Origin: Paraphysomonas bandaiensis
Taxonomy: Eukaryota > Chrysophyceae
Assembly: GCA_965644295.1 (NCBI GenBank)
Contig: CBFFRP010000294.1
Span: forward strand, 31,594-95,593
Length of the DNA stretch: 64,000 nt
Direction of reading: 5' to 3'
Of this stretch, positions 12,036 through 23,293 are shown piece by piece (the first letter of the stretch is position 1; each line of letters starts with the position of its first letter). The translations under genes were made by a program, and so were the position numbers. The notes beneath the pieces are model-generated. The model searched no databases. It was not told where the DNA came from and saw only the letters and a program-made list of their open reading frames with translations.

Positions 12036-12807
12036 ATGATAGGTGGAGAATATGATGGTGAACTCAAAGATGGAGTTCGTGAAGGTCATGGTAAATTAAC
12101 TTGGTCAAATGGTGATTACTATGAGGGAGAATTCAAGAATGGTTTGCGTCATGGAATGGGAGTGTTTTGTGAGCCGAATGGACGAAGATATGAAGGAAAA
12201 TGGGCACTAAGTATGAGAGAAGGAGAAGGAAGAGAGACTTGGCAAAATGGAGATGAATATAGAGGTAGTTTATGGAAGTTAAGGTGATCTTACTGATTAT
12301 CTATTGCAGGCAACTACTCCAGAGATAAATTCGAAGGTCATGGTGAGCTAACTACTAAAAGCACAGTGTATAAAGGGCAATTTCATGACAACTTTAAAAG
12401 TGGACTTGGGACAATGACGTTTAAACATGGATGTAGATATGAAGGCCTATGGTCGAAGGGAAGGTTTCATGGTAAAGGGGTATATTTCTGGGCTGACGGG
12501 AGGAGATATGACGGGCAGTGGGAAGATGGCATGAGAACTGGTAGATATTTATTTGTTTTATATTGTTGTGCGGTGTATATATACATAGAATTGATCTTGA
12601 CATGTGCCATGTATAGGCCCAGGTATAATGTATTTTCCGAATGGTGAAAGATATGATGGCACATGGTTGCGAAATAAAATGCATGGACCAGGATGGTGGA
12701 GATTTACTAATGGTAAAGTTCGTTCTGGTGAGTGGCGGAATGATGAGCATGTCCGTTGGACGGGACCAGAGCAATTTGAGACACAGATGATGAAGCGAAA
12801 AAAATAG
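12036..12807 (+). CDS. MORN-repeat protein
   Basis: Three exons (12036-12264, 12310-12540, 12617-12807, all phase 1) give 216 residues made almost entirely of MORN units. Examples are GEYDGELKDGVREGHGKLTW, DYYEGEFKNGLRHGMGVF and RYDGTWLRNKMHGPGWW. I count about eight or nine copies of the GxxYxGxWxxGxxHGxG pattern. The last exon ends in a basic tail (QMMKRKK). MORN arrays bind membranes or scaffold cytoskeletal and flagellar complexes. The protein has no catalytic domain, so a structural role is most likely. Confidence 0.9.
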
Positions 12808-14701
12808 TAGATTTGTTTATCGTTATAGTAGATCCTGTGGTAAAAGTGTTTGTCGTTTAATGTGTATAGTTTTATTAATGGATATTTGGCTCATGGCGTC
12901 ATGAATACATTCCGAATATGATTTCTTCGCGCTAGTATATGGAAGAAAGGCAATAGCTACATAGCGCAGACAGGATAGCCCAGACTGAGCAAAATTCAAG
13001 TGGTAGTACTGCACGCTAGAAACTTCACGATGCCCAATGAAAATTTCAATAAATATCTTATCAAATTTGTGTGCTCTAAAATAGAATAGCATATTTCATT
13101 TTGGTGAAGCTCAAACACTCAGTATGAAATACTAGTTTCTGGTTTCTGCATTGTATACTGTGACCACATATCAGCAACAACATCAGTACATATAATTGCA
13201 ACTTGTATACTGTCAGTAGAAGAAGCCACACCGAACATATTGCATGAATGAAGGAATACAATTGTATGGAACGTGCTGCTGTATAATAAACATTGTACAA
13301 GTAGGCTCTACCAAGGCTAGGAAAGAAAAAGACTTTTATCTGACTTACTAACAGGCAACAAATGCCATAATAAGTCGTCTACAAATGGTACATTGCTCTC
13401 AGAGCCTAAAGTTATTATTTATATTTGGTCAGAGCTTGTTAGAGCACTGTACTAAAGCCAGAAACTTAAATGCCGTTGAAATCTACCGTAATATCTATAG
13501 TATATCACTTATCTACATGTTATCGTAGAACGGATATAATACAGCAATCATTTTATGTTTATACTAGATAGGTGTCAACCAAGTTCTGATACTACTTGTT
13601 CAATAAAATAGTGGACTTTACATGATTGCAAAGGTAGCACCAGACATCCCTGCTCATATTACCACTTCTCGTCCACAAATATATATGTCCCACCAAATTT
13701 TCGTTGTATTAATTATGATAGCCGGTCTATTGAAGCTGCTATGAATCTTGCATGGTTTGGAACTCTAAAATGCATAAGCAGAGTATACTCAGGATACACA
13801 CTGGCAGATAGCTAATAATTTTGTTGACTCCTCATGTATGTAAGTAAATCTGCGTTAGATAGTCTTTATGTAGTGTTTGTCATTGCTCGAAATCATTGAC
13901 TTCTAGCTGTGTATAATGTTCATACTGCTTCTATCCACTACAAACACCCATAAGATGACATCACTACTACTTGCAGCTACGAAACAGTTTAGATGCTTTC
14001 AAAGGAAGATTATGGTATATTCTTGCATTAGAAAGTGATTCTTCCTGCTTGACAGGCGTTGATTCTCCCATATATATATAATTCTCACCCTGTCCACTTG
14101 CTTACTGATATCTACGCTGTATCCAACTTTTATAGCTATAAGGAGGTTTTGGTGAAGAACAAATTATTAAAATATTCCAAATTCCCAAAATTCAATCACA
14201 AAATCGTGAAATTCCCAACATGAAAATGGAAAAAGTAGGTTTATTTTCGGAAAGGATGGGAAATATTCTCCAAACATTGTTGATGGTGGTACTGTATACT
14301 GTACAGTACGTACAGCAACAGTGTTGTACGGTGTCCAACAGTATGTCCAGATGTATGAAGGTGTTTCTACATCTGTAGAGCTGCTGTATGTACTGTATGT
14401 AACTACTACATACGTGTGTGAGAGGTAGCGAGCGGCTATATATATAACAGAACACTGAGTGTGTTAAGTCATCCTCCATATATCCCTATATACACATCCT
14501 ACTACCATAAATCATATGGAATAACCTCTCAATACTTCACATATTATACAACTATATATATCATTATCATCTAATCGAATTACCATTATTCATATATAAT
14601 AAACACACTCTCCCCTTATTCCCTTCTTCACTCCTAGTCCACACAGTTCCTATATATAGATACATATATATAACATGCAATCATATTATATCCTATAAAT
14701 T
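12808..14701. other. Long intergenic stretch without a supported gene
   Basis: Two minus-strand frames (12823-13092 and 13076-13300) could be joined by a weak splice but have no recognisable domain and are not called. Around 14280-14400 there are GTACTGTATG and CTGCTGTATG words. The last ~200 bp before 14702 is an AT-rich, probable promoter with TATATA runs. Confidence 0.4.
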
Positions 14702-16066
14702 ATGTCACTTCAAAATCCAACAAGTGTTTTTATATCTAGTTATGTGGGTTCCTGTATAGGGGGACTTGCTGGTGCTGTTGTATTAGCGAGTTATGTCCGA
14801 TATCCTCATTGGCGACGAACAGTATCTCGACAATTAATTGTAATACAAACTGTATGTGCGTGTTTGGACAGCTTGGGTGTTGTTGCTTTACCAGCACATG
14901 AAACATGGTCATGTCAGTTACAGGCTTTCGCGATTCAGTTTTTCGGCTGCTCCGGACTGTTATGGGCAGTCGTTATAAGTTTTGTCTTACTAAAATTAAG
15001 TGGCACAGCAAAGTCGATTTCTCAATACAAACCAGAACATCATTTTGGAAAATTTCATTTATTTGTGTGGTCTATATCTATTACCGCTGGATTCTCACCG
15101 TTCATAACTGGTATTTTGTTCATCCGTCGCAGCTTTGATCTATTCATTGTGTTGCGTTTGCTTATGTGTTCAGGGGACTATGATAGGGTCAATGAAGGCT
15201 GGTGTTGGATATCTGATGCAAAGACATCGGGGAGCGTGGAGAGGATAGCACTGTACTATGGTCTGGCGTGGGTGATGTTTATATATATTCTACTCTCCTA
15301 CTTGGTCGTGCGATACCGAGTAAGTATATATATGACTTGTTCTGCCTCAACTAATCAATGACAGATGTTGAAAATGACGAAGAGTGTTTCTGACATCCAG
15401 TCATCTCCGACTACCAAAGTTTGCGTATCTTCTGTAGAGACCAGTGGTAGTGAGAGGGCGTCAACGGACAAAGATCCATTTCCAATTCCATCTGAAGCAT
15501 TTTCCCAACAAACAACTAGACGAGAAACCCTTCGGAATATGGCCAATAAGCTCCTGTACTACCCAATAGTGTATATGGTAAGGTGTTGTACGACAATAAT
15601 GTATTATTGTATGACGAAGTATTATTATATTCTTATCATCACGACTGAGCTTCTTATTTTAGTTCTCGTTTCTGTTCATGACCATTGCTCGTGTGTGGCA
15701 TTTTGCTCTACTGACACTTCTCCTCCAAATGAATTAATTGCTGTGGGGATTCTTTTATTGCGCATGCAGGTAATTTGCTCTCGAACTCTTTATTATGGAT
15801 ATCCTGGAATCTGTACTTTGTGAAATATAATGTGCTTATCCTTATTGTAGGGATTCTACAATCTACTACTATTGATGCAACAACGTAGCGTGCGAAATGA
15901 CTGGTATAAAGACATCAGGGCTTTATGTTTTTACACGAAGCACTGCTTTTGTATTCGTGTGAAAGTAGAGGTTTCTGCTTTGCCTAAGTGTAATCGACAG
16001 TTGGAAGAAGGAAAACCTGATGCGCCTGCCTCGAATAATTCCAATGCTATTGATGAGGAGATATAG
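14702..16066 (+). CDS. Class E (cAMP-receptor-like) G-protein-coupled receptor, with one apparent frameshift
   Basis: Predicted exons: 14702-15110, 15174-15319, 15365-15577, 15663-15769, 15851-16066. TM3 reads CQLQAFAIQFFGCSGLLWAV after a Cys, and the second extracellular loop has GWCWI. TM6 begins LYYPIVYMFSFLFMTIARVW and TM7 follows with GFYNLLLLMQQ. These match the slime-mould cAMP-receptor family (class E). The C-terminal tail is charged. The 63-nt segment 15111-15173 has good splice sites and is also stop-free and divisible by three, so it may be retained in some transcripts. Exon 4 is 107 nt and must change frame between ALLT and PPNELI (near 15715-15725). This is either a real one-base loss, which would make it a pseudogene, or a sequence error. 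Confidence 0.75.
15111..15173 (+). other. 63-nt stop-free intron in the GPCR gene
   Basis: The splice sites are ACTG|GTATTT and TGTGTTCAG|GGGAC. Removing it joins FSPFITG to DYDRVNEGWCWI, which restores the expected short second extracellular loop. Retention would insert 21 residues without a stop. Confidence 0.65.
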
Positions 16067-17826
16067 TGCTGTAAGCTGTATTTTTAGAAATCGCTTTAGC
16101 GGAGTACAGTACAGTGTCATCCTAAACGTAGCACTGAAGTGCGAATTTTTAGGGTTTGACACCAACCGACCCGTATTTATGATATTAATTGTATTGCAAG
16201 GGATGATTGAGTTCTGTGCCATTAGTTTTGTGCTATGTCCAATTTATAATATGTTTGTTATCCTTTGATATTAGATATGTAGACATCAAGGTGTCAATAA
16301 TACACCATAACTGTTTTATATATATTAATAACTGTGTATAACTAATTATCGTCCAAGTCCAATTAAGTATATAGACCCTTTATAACTAATTATCATCTTA
16401 AATTGTTCCCTTCGTAATAGTCATATAGTCATGGAAAGTTGGTATCTAAGAAGCACTTCGTCATATTATCGGTAATAGTATTCATTTTGAATTGATTGGG
16501 CATCATAATCATGACGAGTAGCGAATGTTTTCCCAGCGTATACGTGTATACCATATACCTTATAGAAGTATTTGTAGTTTTACATTACAACATACAATAG
16601 ATATATATATTGTCAACAATAAGTACTGTTCAAATATCTAAGGCTACTACACTCGTATATAGCTATGTTTTTATACATTATACTCCCTCAACAAAGTCGA
16701 ACTCGCAACTTTTCGTGGTGTTCTGGAGGATAAATACCGGTGAGATTCTCTCTGTGAATCTAACGTGAGCTGCAAACATAGACAGCACATATTATTCTGC
16801 TAGTGTGGGATAAGGAACACCAATAAGTGTCACTGCTTGTGTAGACGTCTTTGGGCCTTGACGAATAAACAGGCATCTGGGACAGGGCCCACCTGAAGGA
16901 TAACCGGGGTATTGGGCTGACTGCTGAAGTCAAGCATCCGGGATGTTCACCTTAAGGGCTCAACAGATGTCAGGCATATCAACATTCTTATTGCTCTCGG
17001 CGTTTGCTTTGAGTGATATAGCAAAAGTGGTTGCACCTTAGTGCTTGCGGCGACGCACAAGCAGACTCCGTAGCGTTAAATAATAAGTAGTAGTATAATT
17101 GAGTTCGTACTAGTTCGTTACTAGTTACAGGTAGACGTCTCTCTAGCTTGACTAGTTTTCATCTATCTACTAAGCTGGTGCTGAATCTTAACGTCTAGTG
17201 CTAATACTAAGACTTTCAATATACATGTATACTGCATACTTATACTGGCTTATTCGTACTACTGCTATGGCTCTCCATCTACATAACACCAAAGAATGAC
17301 TGCACTGCTGTCATATGTATAACAAGGACATAGAGTTCACTGTATTGGACAATACACTTGTTTGTATAAGGGATGAGTGCAGTGTGCTTATGCTACTCTA
17401 GTCACTTATGTGTATAATGTAGTGTTATGGTTGAGATCTGGCACAATGGAGTTGTCATAGAAACTATAGACTGCTGCCAGGGCTGATGTCCACAATGAGG
17501 CCAGTCATAAGCCCTAAAATCGGGGTTTTACTATATATTTCCATTCCAAAATACTGTACAGACAGGTGTAGTAAATTACATAGTTTTTATCTGTCTTTGG
17601 GAATATATGCCTTTTTTTCATTATTTATAAAACAAAAACTGGATTTTCTTCACTAATCGACAAAAATCTGGATAGTATCCCGCCAATCATGTACTGCTGT
17701 ATACGCACATCAGCAGAGTGTTCCTCCTACATACATGCATCTCATAGCTATAGAAAACAGGCAGTGTACATCCATATAGCAGATATGTATATAGATACGA
17801 ACCCTTGAACTATTACTATATCTATC
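16067..17826. other. Long intergenic stretch with a GC-richer island
   Basis: No supported gene. The segment 16730-17080 is clearly less AT-rich than its surroundings and has no long frame on either strand, which suggests an old inserted element or unspliced ncRNA. A TACTGCTGTATAC word lies at 17692, about 130 bp before the next gene start. Confidence 0.4.
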
Positions 17827-18615
17827 ATGACTACACAACTACTTGTTGGATGGTTTTGTCCATGGGCTCAACGTGCATGGATAGTAGCTTCAATGTTACC
17901 AGATAGTCTCGTGGAAGTTATTAACGATAGCCGCAGTGTGGTATTAGATACTGATAACACTAATACTGACTCTAATACAGACGATAATACAGCCCGATAT
18001 ATGTTGAAAGGATCACTTCTTGGAAGTAATTCTGTTCCAGCTGTTATCCAATCAAACGCAGAGATGATATCAGGAGATAGTATATACATATGTAAGTGGT
18101 TATGGGATACGTATTCTTCTAATAGGGATATGCTGGATACATGTGATACTAGTATATATGCTGCATATATGTGGAGTGAGAAGTTAACAACATTATTCTA
18201 CGATGTTATGATGGATCGAAAGAATTCAAATAGAAAGAATTCAGTAGATACATATCGTGAACTGATGATACAATGGGCTTCTTTTGGAAAGGAAATACAA
18301 GGACCATATTTCTATGGGAATACTTTATCACTTGTAGATATTAGTATCTTTCCATTTGCTTATCGAATGTTTATTCTTCGTTTATTCCATGTATACAATA
18401 GAGAATATCTTACTTTAGATGATATTGATGAAATATGTCATAGTGATATGGTTAAAGTGGTAGCATGGTGTGAGAAATGCATGACAATACCAGCTTTTGT
18501 TTCCACCTTACCTCCTGATGCTACTCCTGACGGATTCTCAGCGCAGCTTGTTGATATATATAAGATATACTTTCAGGGTATAGGGCTGAAACCAGTAAAC
18601 TATTCACCATCGTGA
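17827..18615 (+). CDS. Glutathione transferase (omega/tau-like)
   Basis: A single exon gives 262 residues. The N-terminal thioredoxin fold starts LLVGWFCPWAQRAW, with Cys11 in the CPxAQR motif typical of Cys-type (omega-like) glutathione transferases. A VPAVI cis-Pro segment (SNSVPAVIQS) and a GDSIYICKWL helix follow. The C-terminal all-helical domain contains the conserved N-capping region SLVDISIFPF. Length is slightly above the usual 220-245 residues because of an Asn/Thr/Asp-rich loop (TDNTNTDSNTDDNT, residues 41-54). It is expected to be a cytosolic thiol transferase or dehydroascorbate-reductase-type enzyme. No intron was seen. Confidence 0.85.
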   Translation: MTTQLLVGWFCPWAQRAWIVASMLPDSLVEVINDSRSVVLDTDNTNTDSNTDDNTARYMLKGSLLGSNSVPAVIQSNAEMISGDSIYICKWLWDTYSSNRDMLDTCDTSIYAAYMWSEKLTTLFYDVMMDRKNSNRKNSVDTYRELMIQWASFGKEIQGPYFYGNTLSLVDISIFPFAYRMFILRLFHVYNREYLTLDDIDEICHSDMVKVVAWCEKCMTIPAFVSTLPPDATPDGFSAQLVDIYKIYFQGIGLKPVNYSPS

Positions 18616-19291
18616 TAACGCGTACTCACTAAAGCTTGTATGGGCTTTTCACGACTCCAGTATTATTCATGTGAGTCTTGCCGAATCCCATGTTTCCCGA
18701 ATAAACTAGCAGCAACGCATTGTAAAGAGTTGGAAACAGTGTTGATAAACTGTAAATTGCTTGATAATCATTATAATATGTAAAGTATTAGTTATTACCT
18801 CTTTCCGAGGGCGTATCACACAGTAGTGGTTGTGCGATGTGTCCATGATCACTAAACTCCCGGTGGATTCCTTGTAGGATTGCATGTGGCGCCAAGGAAG
18901 CCATAATTACTACGTACTACATATATCTACAGAATACTGAGGGAGAGGAGGGCCAAGTCAATTCCATACCAACATAAAGAATTTTTTAGAGCTGCATGAG
19001 TAGTTATAAGAATTTCCATTACTTCCACCATTTACACTTTCTGAATTAGTGTCACAAGTTGCATTTGTAACCAACTTTATCTATTCTAGTGGAGAATTAT
19101 CACTATCACTTAATTACGATGGATAGATTATTGTTTTCAGCTTTGAAGTCGTGAATACACATACATCATCGTTAATTATCCCTCCGCAGAGTTTTTCTTA
19201 ATTAATTAAGTCCTAAATCGTCAAGCAGATGCGTCGTTAAAGAAAACTAGTAGAATACCTGACACTAACACTGTACATACTACATTGTATA
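18616..19291. other. Convergent intergenic region
   Basis: The 3' flanks of the GST gene (+) and the glycosylase gene (-) meet here. AT-rich, no frame or repeat of note. Confidence 0.5.
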
Positions 19292-20293
19292 TTATTCTGC
19301 TTCAGCAATCTTCTTCCTCCAAGCTACGAAAGCTGCAATAGGTTTACCTCCTTTACTGAGTTTAATAGTGGGTCCAGCATCCTTGCAAAATACCATATAC
19401 GAATCGTATCCAAAGTCTCCTATTCCCCTAATTTTATTCTCACTTTTAGGATCTGGGTCCACGTCGAAAACATCTGCCTCAATAAAACGGGTAGTTAGAG
19501 CAGTTAATGACTTTAGTCTATCGTCGAAGAGTCCTAAGGGATTGATAGCACCTCGTACCCGTGACCAATCTTCTTCCTCCAAGAAAGCAGTAGGTGTAGG
19601 ATATAAAGAGAAGAATGCTGAGATGCATCTATGTTTGGTGTCAATGGAACTGACGCGCGACATCAAAATACAAGCCACAAGTAGTCTCCATACGTCAGCG
19701 GCATAATACTCCTGTAGAAAGTCAAGTGGCGACATAGGTGGTGGAGTGGAAAGACGAGACTGAACATAAGATTTCCAATGCCTACCGGTCTGGCTACTTG
19801 CACCAGCGGCAGCACCCCATCTACGAATAGCCTCACTTCGCCATTCATCTTGAGAAGCTGTGTCTTCGTCTTGAATTGCAAGCGGCAGCATAGCTAATCG
19901 CACCTCTTGCATATGACGCATTGCCGCCTCTCTTGCATCATTCATTAACTCCTCATAATTTACATCATCCTCATTTTCAACATTTAATTTACGTTTCTTT
20001 ATAGTATTATCCATCTCATCCCCTATACGGTCAATTATATCACCAGTATACTGTGGTTTCTCATTCTTCACACGAGCAGAACGACGTCGTAATTCAAGTG
20101 GTACAGGAGGTGGTCGAATTCTACCTTTATAAGATCTATTATTCTTTGAATTATCAATCGATAATGTCTCTTTAATAGAAAAGAGTCCAAGTTTTTCCAT
20201 AAACTCTTGATTGCGTTGTATATGAGCTAAACGAATCTGTTCATATTCACTTAATTGTTCTGCTTTTGTATTATGAATATTTTCCATGTTCAT
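19292..20293 (-). CDS. MBD4-like HhH-GPD DNA glycosylase
   Basis: A single exon of 333 residues from the first true ATG at 20293 (an in-frame ATG two codons later is also possible). The C-terminal third (from LDFLQEYYAADVWRLLVACI) is a helix-hairpin-helix GPD glycosylase fold. It ends with KIRGIGDFGYDSYMVFC, matching the GIGKYGNDSYRIFC region of MBD4. The catalytic Asp is kept (about residue 297), followed by the expected W-containing terminal helix. The N-terminal half has no methyl-CpG-binding domain. It carries a basic PPVPLELRRRSARVKNEKP motif reminiscent of WDR76/Cmr1 N-termini, and coiled-coil-like helices. Predicted role: removal of T or U from G mismatches in the nucleus. Confidence 0.85.
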   Translation of the reverse strand: MNMENIHNTKAEQLSEYEQIRLAHIQRNQEFMEKLGLFSIKETLSIDNSKNNRSYKGRIRPPPVPLELRRRSARVKNEKPQYTGDIIDRIGDEMDNTIKKRKLNVENEDDVNYEELMNDAREAAMRHMQEVRLAMLPLAIQDEDTASQDEWRSEAIRRWGAAAGASSQTGRHWKSYVQSRLSTPPPMSPLDFLQEYYAADVWRLLVACILMSRVSSIDTKHRCISAFFSLYPTPTAFLEEEDWSRVRGAINPLGLFDDRLKSLTALTTRFIEADVFDVDPDPKSENKIRGIGDFGYDSYMVFCKDAGPTIKLSKGGKPIAAFVAWRKKIAEAE

Positions 20294-20987
20294 ATTTATT
20301 ATTCTTGTGAATTTGTTATTTAATGTGATCAATCTCTCTATTATTGTAATGCCTGCTTATATCTAAGTTAAGATATACATGCCTATCGGCAGACAGCTTC
20401 TTATTTTTCGGAAATATATTGAAGCAAATATAGTCTATATTAGTGCAATACACCTACGGCTGGAATACACATAATTGTTGTTTCAATATTAGAGGCACCT
20501 TTGAACAAAAATACACAAAGGATGCCGATACGCTGATCATACAGTCATATAGTCATTGAGAGAGATGGATGCATCTTATTTTTCGGAAATATATTGAAGC
20601 AAATATAGTCTATATTACTGGAATACAACTACGGCTAGAATACAGATAATTGTTGTCTCAATATTAGAGGCATCTTGGAACAAAAATATACAAAGGATGC
20701 TGATACGCCATGTATGTACGTGTCTAGATGTACAGGAGTATGCGGTATGGTATATACACGCACCTACTGCAGTACAACACTGTACAACTCTGTATACATC
20801 CGTATACCGTATACTGGAACTCATTGCAAGTGCATGTATATATGCATGCATGATCATCTAGAGGCACTCATGTTGCACCTGCATTAACATCCACTGCACA
20901 CGATATCCTCTTCATCTCTATCCAATGCTTTTCCTCATTCACATCATCTATTCCATCTTGCATATCTATTAATATATCCCATTAAAC
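20294..20987. promoter_or_regulatory. Divergent intergenic region with a 175-bp-period duplication
   Basis: It separates the glycosylase gene (-) and the TRIC gene (+). It includes the direct duplication described separately and GTATAC / TACTGCAGTAC words near 20750-20815. Confidence 0.55.
20400..20708. repeat. Direct duplication, two ~134-bp copies 175 bp apart
   Basis: Copy 1 is 20400-20533 and copy 2 is 20575-20708. Both begin CTTATTTTTCGGAAATATAT and end AAAGGATGC-GATACGC, with roughly 10 differences. The 41 bp between them includes CATACAGTCATATAGTCATT. Confidence 0.93.
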
Positions 20988-22002
20988 ATGTCATCATCTA
21001 CTCAAACTATCAGTGCAATATTATGTATAGCAGTTGCCGTATCTTCCTACTATACCTACACCATACATGAAGATCTAACACATACACTCATACATAACTT
21101 CATTCTCTTCATTGATTACTTAGAAAGTGCAACAATTCCATTAAATTCTACTATAGGGTTTCATGTGTTAGACTTTATGGGATCGTTATTAGTGTGCAAA
21201 TCTTATAGAGACACTCAGAAGTATGAGAAACACTGGCTAGAGACCATAATATCATGCATGATACATAGATTTGGAGGGACAACAATATTAGGGGTTATGT
21301 TAGGTATGTATCTGATGGTTATTTGTTAGTGTCTCATTGTAATGTGGGGGTTTAGGACAACCCCCTGGATGGACAATACGTCATAGTGCATCACTTGCTC
21401 TAATCCTTGCATGGTGGTTGACATTTTTTTCTCCTTATGATATATTTTGGAGGATACTTCATCAGTTTCCTGTTGTGTATCATGTTGCAAGTGTATTCGA
21501 TGCTATTTCTGCAGGCCATGCTGTTACCTCGTGGGGTATTGACAAGGTCGTATTCAATTCATACCACCTTCCTGCATCGGATATTGGGTCATCTTTGGTA
21601 TTATCTTTGACTGGTGGAGTTATTGCATCGAATGGTGGAGGCTTATCTGTGTATTGGTTAGACATACATGCTAAGCGATCTTATACCCTCTCTAGGATGC
21701 CACTCGCCTTCACACTCTCGAGAGAAGGGGACACAGTTCGAGCGAATCTTTTACGCAGTCTACTGCTATCATGCGTGTACTATGCGATTATTAATCCTGT
21801 TAACACATTCCCATGGTTGATATCAAATTCCAAAGTGGTTGGGCATGCTGTGATATGTGCGATACAAGTGGCGATCTTGATGAGAAAAAGCTTCTTTCCC
21901 GATTTCGATTTAGCAGTCTTATTGTGTTCTCAACTTCTCAGGTTTATCAATATATCTTCCACTGTTAAGCAGAATAAATCAGGTGGTTTAAAAAAGAAGT
22001 AG
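20988..22002 (+). CDS. TRIC-type trimeric intracellular cation channel
   Basis: Two exons (20988-21303 and 21356-22002, phase 1) give 320 residues. The first transmembrane helix is AILCIAVAVSSYYTY. Splicing joins FGGTTILGVMLG to QPPGWTIRHSASL, followed by WWLTFFSPYDIF and FPVVYHVASVFDAISAGHAV. This is the Phe-Gly-Gly, PP, SP-x-D, PV and glycine-rich order of TMEM38/TRIC channels. A glycine cluster (VIASNGGGLSVYW) fits the second pore-lining repeat, and the tail ends in a lysine cluster (GGLKKK) as in animal TRICs. The predicted role is a K+ counter-ion channel of the ER supporting Ca2+ release. The first hydrophobic segment and luminal loop are longer than usual. Confidence 0.78.
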
Positions 22003-22369
22003 TATTGTTCGAATTCTTTGTTGGAATCCCTCATACGAGGTTTGCTAAGTTCGAATAGCATAGCTTCATTTATGTAGTCAGTGGTAAACGTTGTTGTATA
22101 GTGGTATTGCAATTCTTGTTAAATGAATACGTATTGTTTGTGATTTATTCGTTGATATTGACAAGGGACCATCGGAACTAAATAGCATATGTTTGTTATT
22201 AAATTAATCATGACTCTTGAAAGTTTACACGGAGCGGATGGTAGTTGCAAAGTTGAGTCTGCAATATCCACGGAGATTTTAGAAGTTTCTGTTCAAGAGG
22301 TAGTTTTAGGAGTGTAACCCAAGTTTGCTTTGAGATTGTTTTCATTCGCCCGCTAAATTTAATTTCAAT
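22003..22369. other. Intergenic stretch 3' of the TRIC gene
   Basis: AT-rich 3' flank leading into the hAT relic. A 27-30 codon open patch before 22315 may already belong to the decayed element. Confidence 0.4.
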
Positions 22370-23293
22370 GGGTATTCAGGCCTGGTGGACAACTTGACTG
22401 ATTTGTGCCGACAGCTACGAACTCTGAATAATGCTAGTAAGCTCCGAAAGAAAGGTCTTCTCTGTGTACTAACGAAACAAGATACCAGGTGGGCTCCACA
22501 TTTGCAATAATTGACCGCTACTTGCATTTATCTAATCATTGGCGATCATGCGAGTTTGGTTCCGACGTGATAAGTCTAATACCAAGTGAAATGGAGCATG
22601 CCAAGCTCGTGCAATGACGGAAGGAATTGGAATTCTTTCAACTAGTGTCCATACAATTACAGAAGGAAGGTGAACACCAGCTTGACCTCCACGACGTCCG
22701 CATATTATTTGATGAACTCATCATTAGGCACCCGATTGTCGAGCAATGCCGCCAGGCTTGCGTAACCATTAATGGCCATTAATGGCGACGCATTGCTTCC
22801 CCTATTTTATGGCCATTAATTTTAAAAATCCCACCATTTTTATGGCCATTAATGGTTACGCAAGCCTGAATGCCGCTATTATTCATGACGCTGCTTTCGA
22901 AAAGGCAGTCGTGAAGTTTCAATGTGGCAATGAAGCCGCACTAACTTGGACGGAAAAGGATCAAATTAAAATATTTTTGCTTGATGAGGATGAAGAAGAT
23001 GAATACAGTGAGAGTCTAGTTGAGAATGACGATGCAGCGCAACGTTTGATGATAGCAGACAGCGGAAGCGAGCACGTCTTAACCAGCAAACTCGTTACCG
23101 CAGCATGAAGCATTTGCATGCCACAACCAGTAAGGTTGAAAGGTTGTTCAGTAGAGCTAAAATTGTTATAACGGATTTGCGCAAGAGTATGACTCCTCGG
23201 CATTTGGAGTTACTGATGTTTTTACGCGTGAACCGTCGCCTCTGGAATGAAAAGACAGTTGAGGTAGCTATATTGGCAGCTAGTGTAGTTTAG
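22370..23293 (+). pseudogene. Decayed hAT-family transposase
   Basis: Scattered frames read in order: LVDNLTDLCRQLRTLNNASK, KQDTRWAPHLQ (the TRW motif of hAT enzymes), EHQLDLHDVRILFDELIIRH, and the C-terminal dimerisation block at 23105-23293 (TTSKVERLFSRA, MTPRHLELLMFLRVNRRLW). In-frame stops and frame changes separate them, and a MITE interrupts the sequence at 22753-22868. The N-terminal BED finger and RNase H catalytic Asp region were not found. The element is inactive. Confidence 0.85.
22745..22876. mobile_element. 116-bp hAT-type MITE with 8-bp target duplication
   Basis: The element 22753-22868 begins CAGGCTTGCGTAACCATTAA and ends with the inverted copy TTAATGGTTACGCAAGCCTG. It is flanked on both sides by AATGCCGC (22745-22752 and 22869-22876), the 8-bp duplication expected of hAT transposition. 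The interior is AT-rich and palindromic (ATGGCCATTAAT repeated). It lies inside the hAT transposase relic. Confidence 0.93.

Noticed and set aside
12823-13300. Two adjacent minus-strand ORFs that could be spliced
   Set aside because: No domain, weak junction, and composition like intergenic DNA.
16020-16268. 82-codon plus-strand ORF overlapping the end of the GPCR
   Set aside because: Mostly 3' UTR in another frame; no start context or domain.
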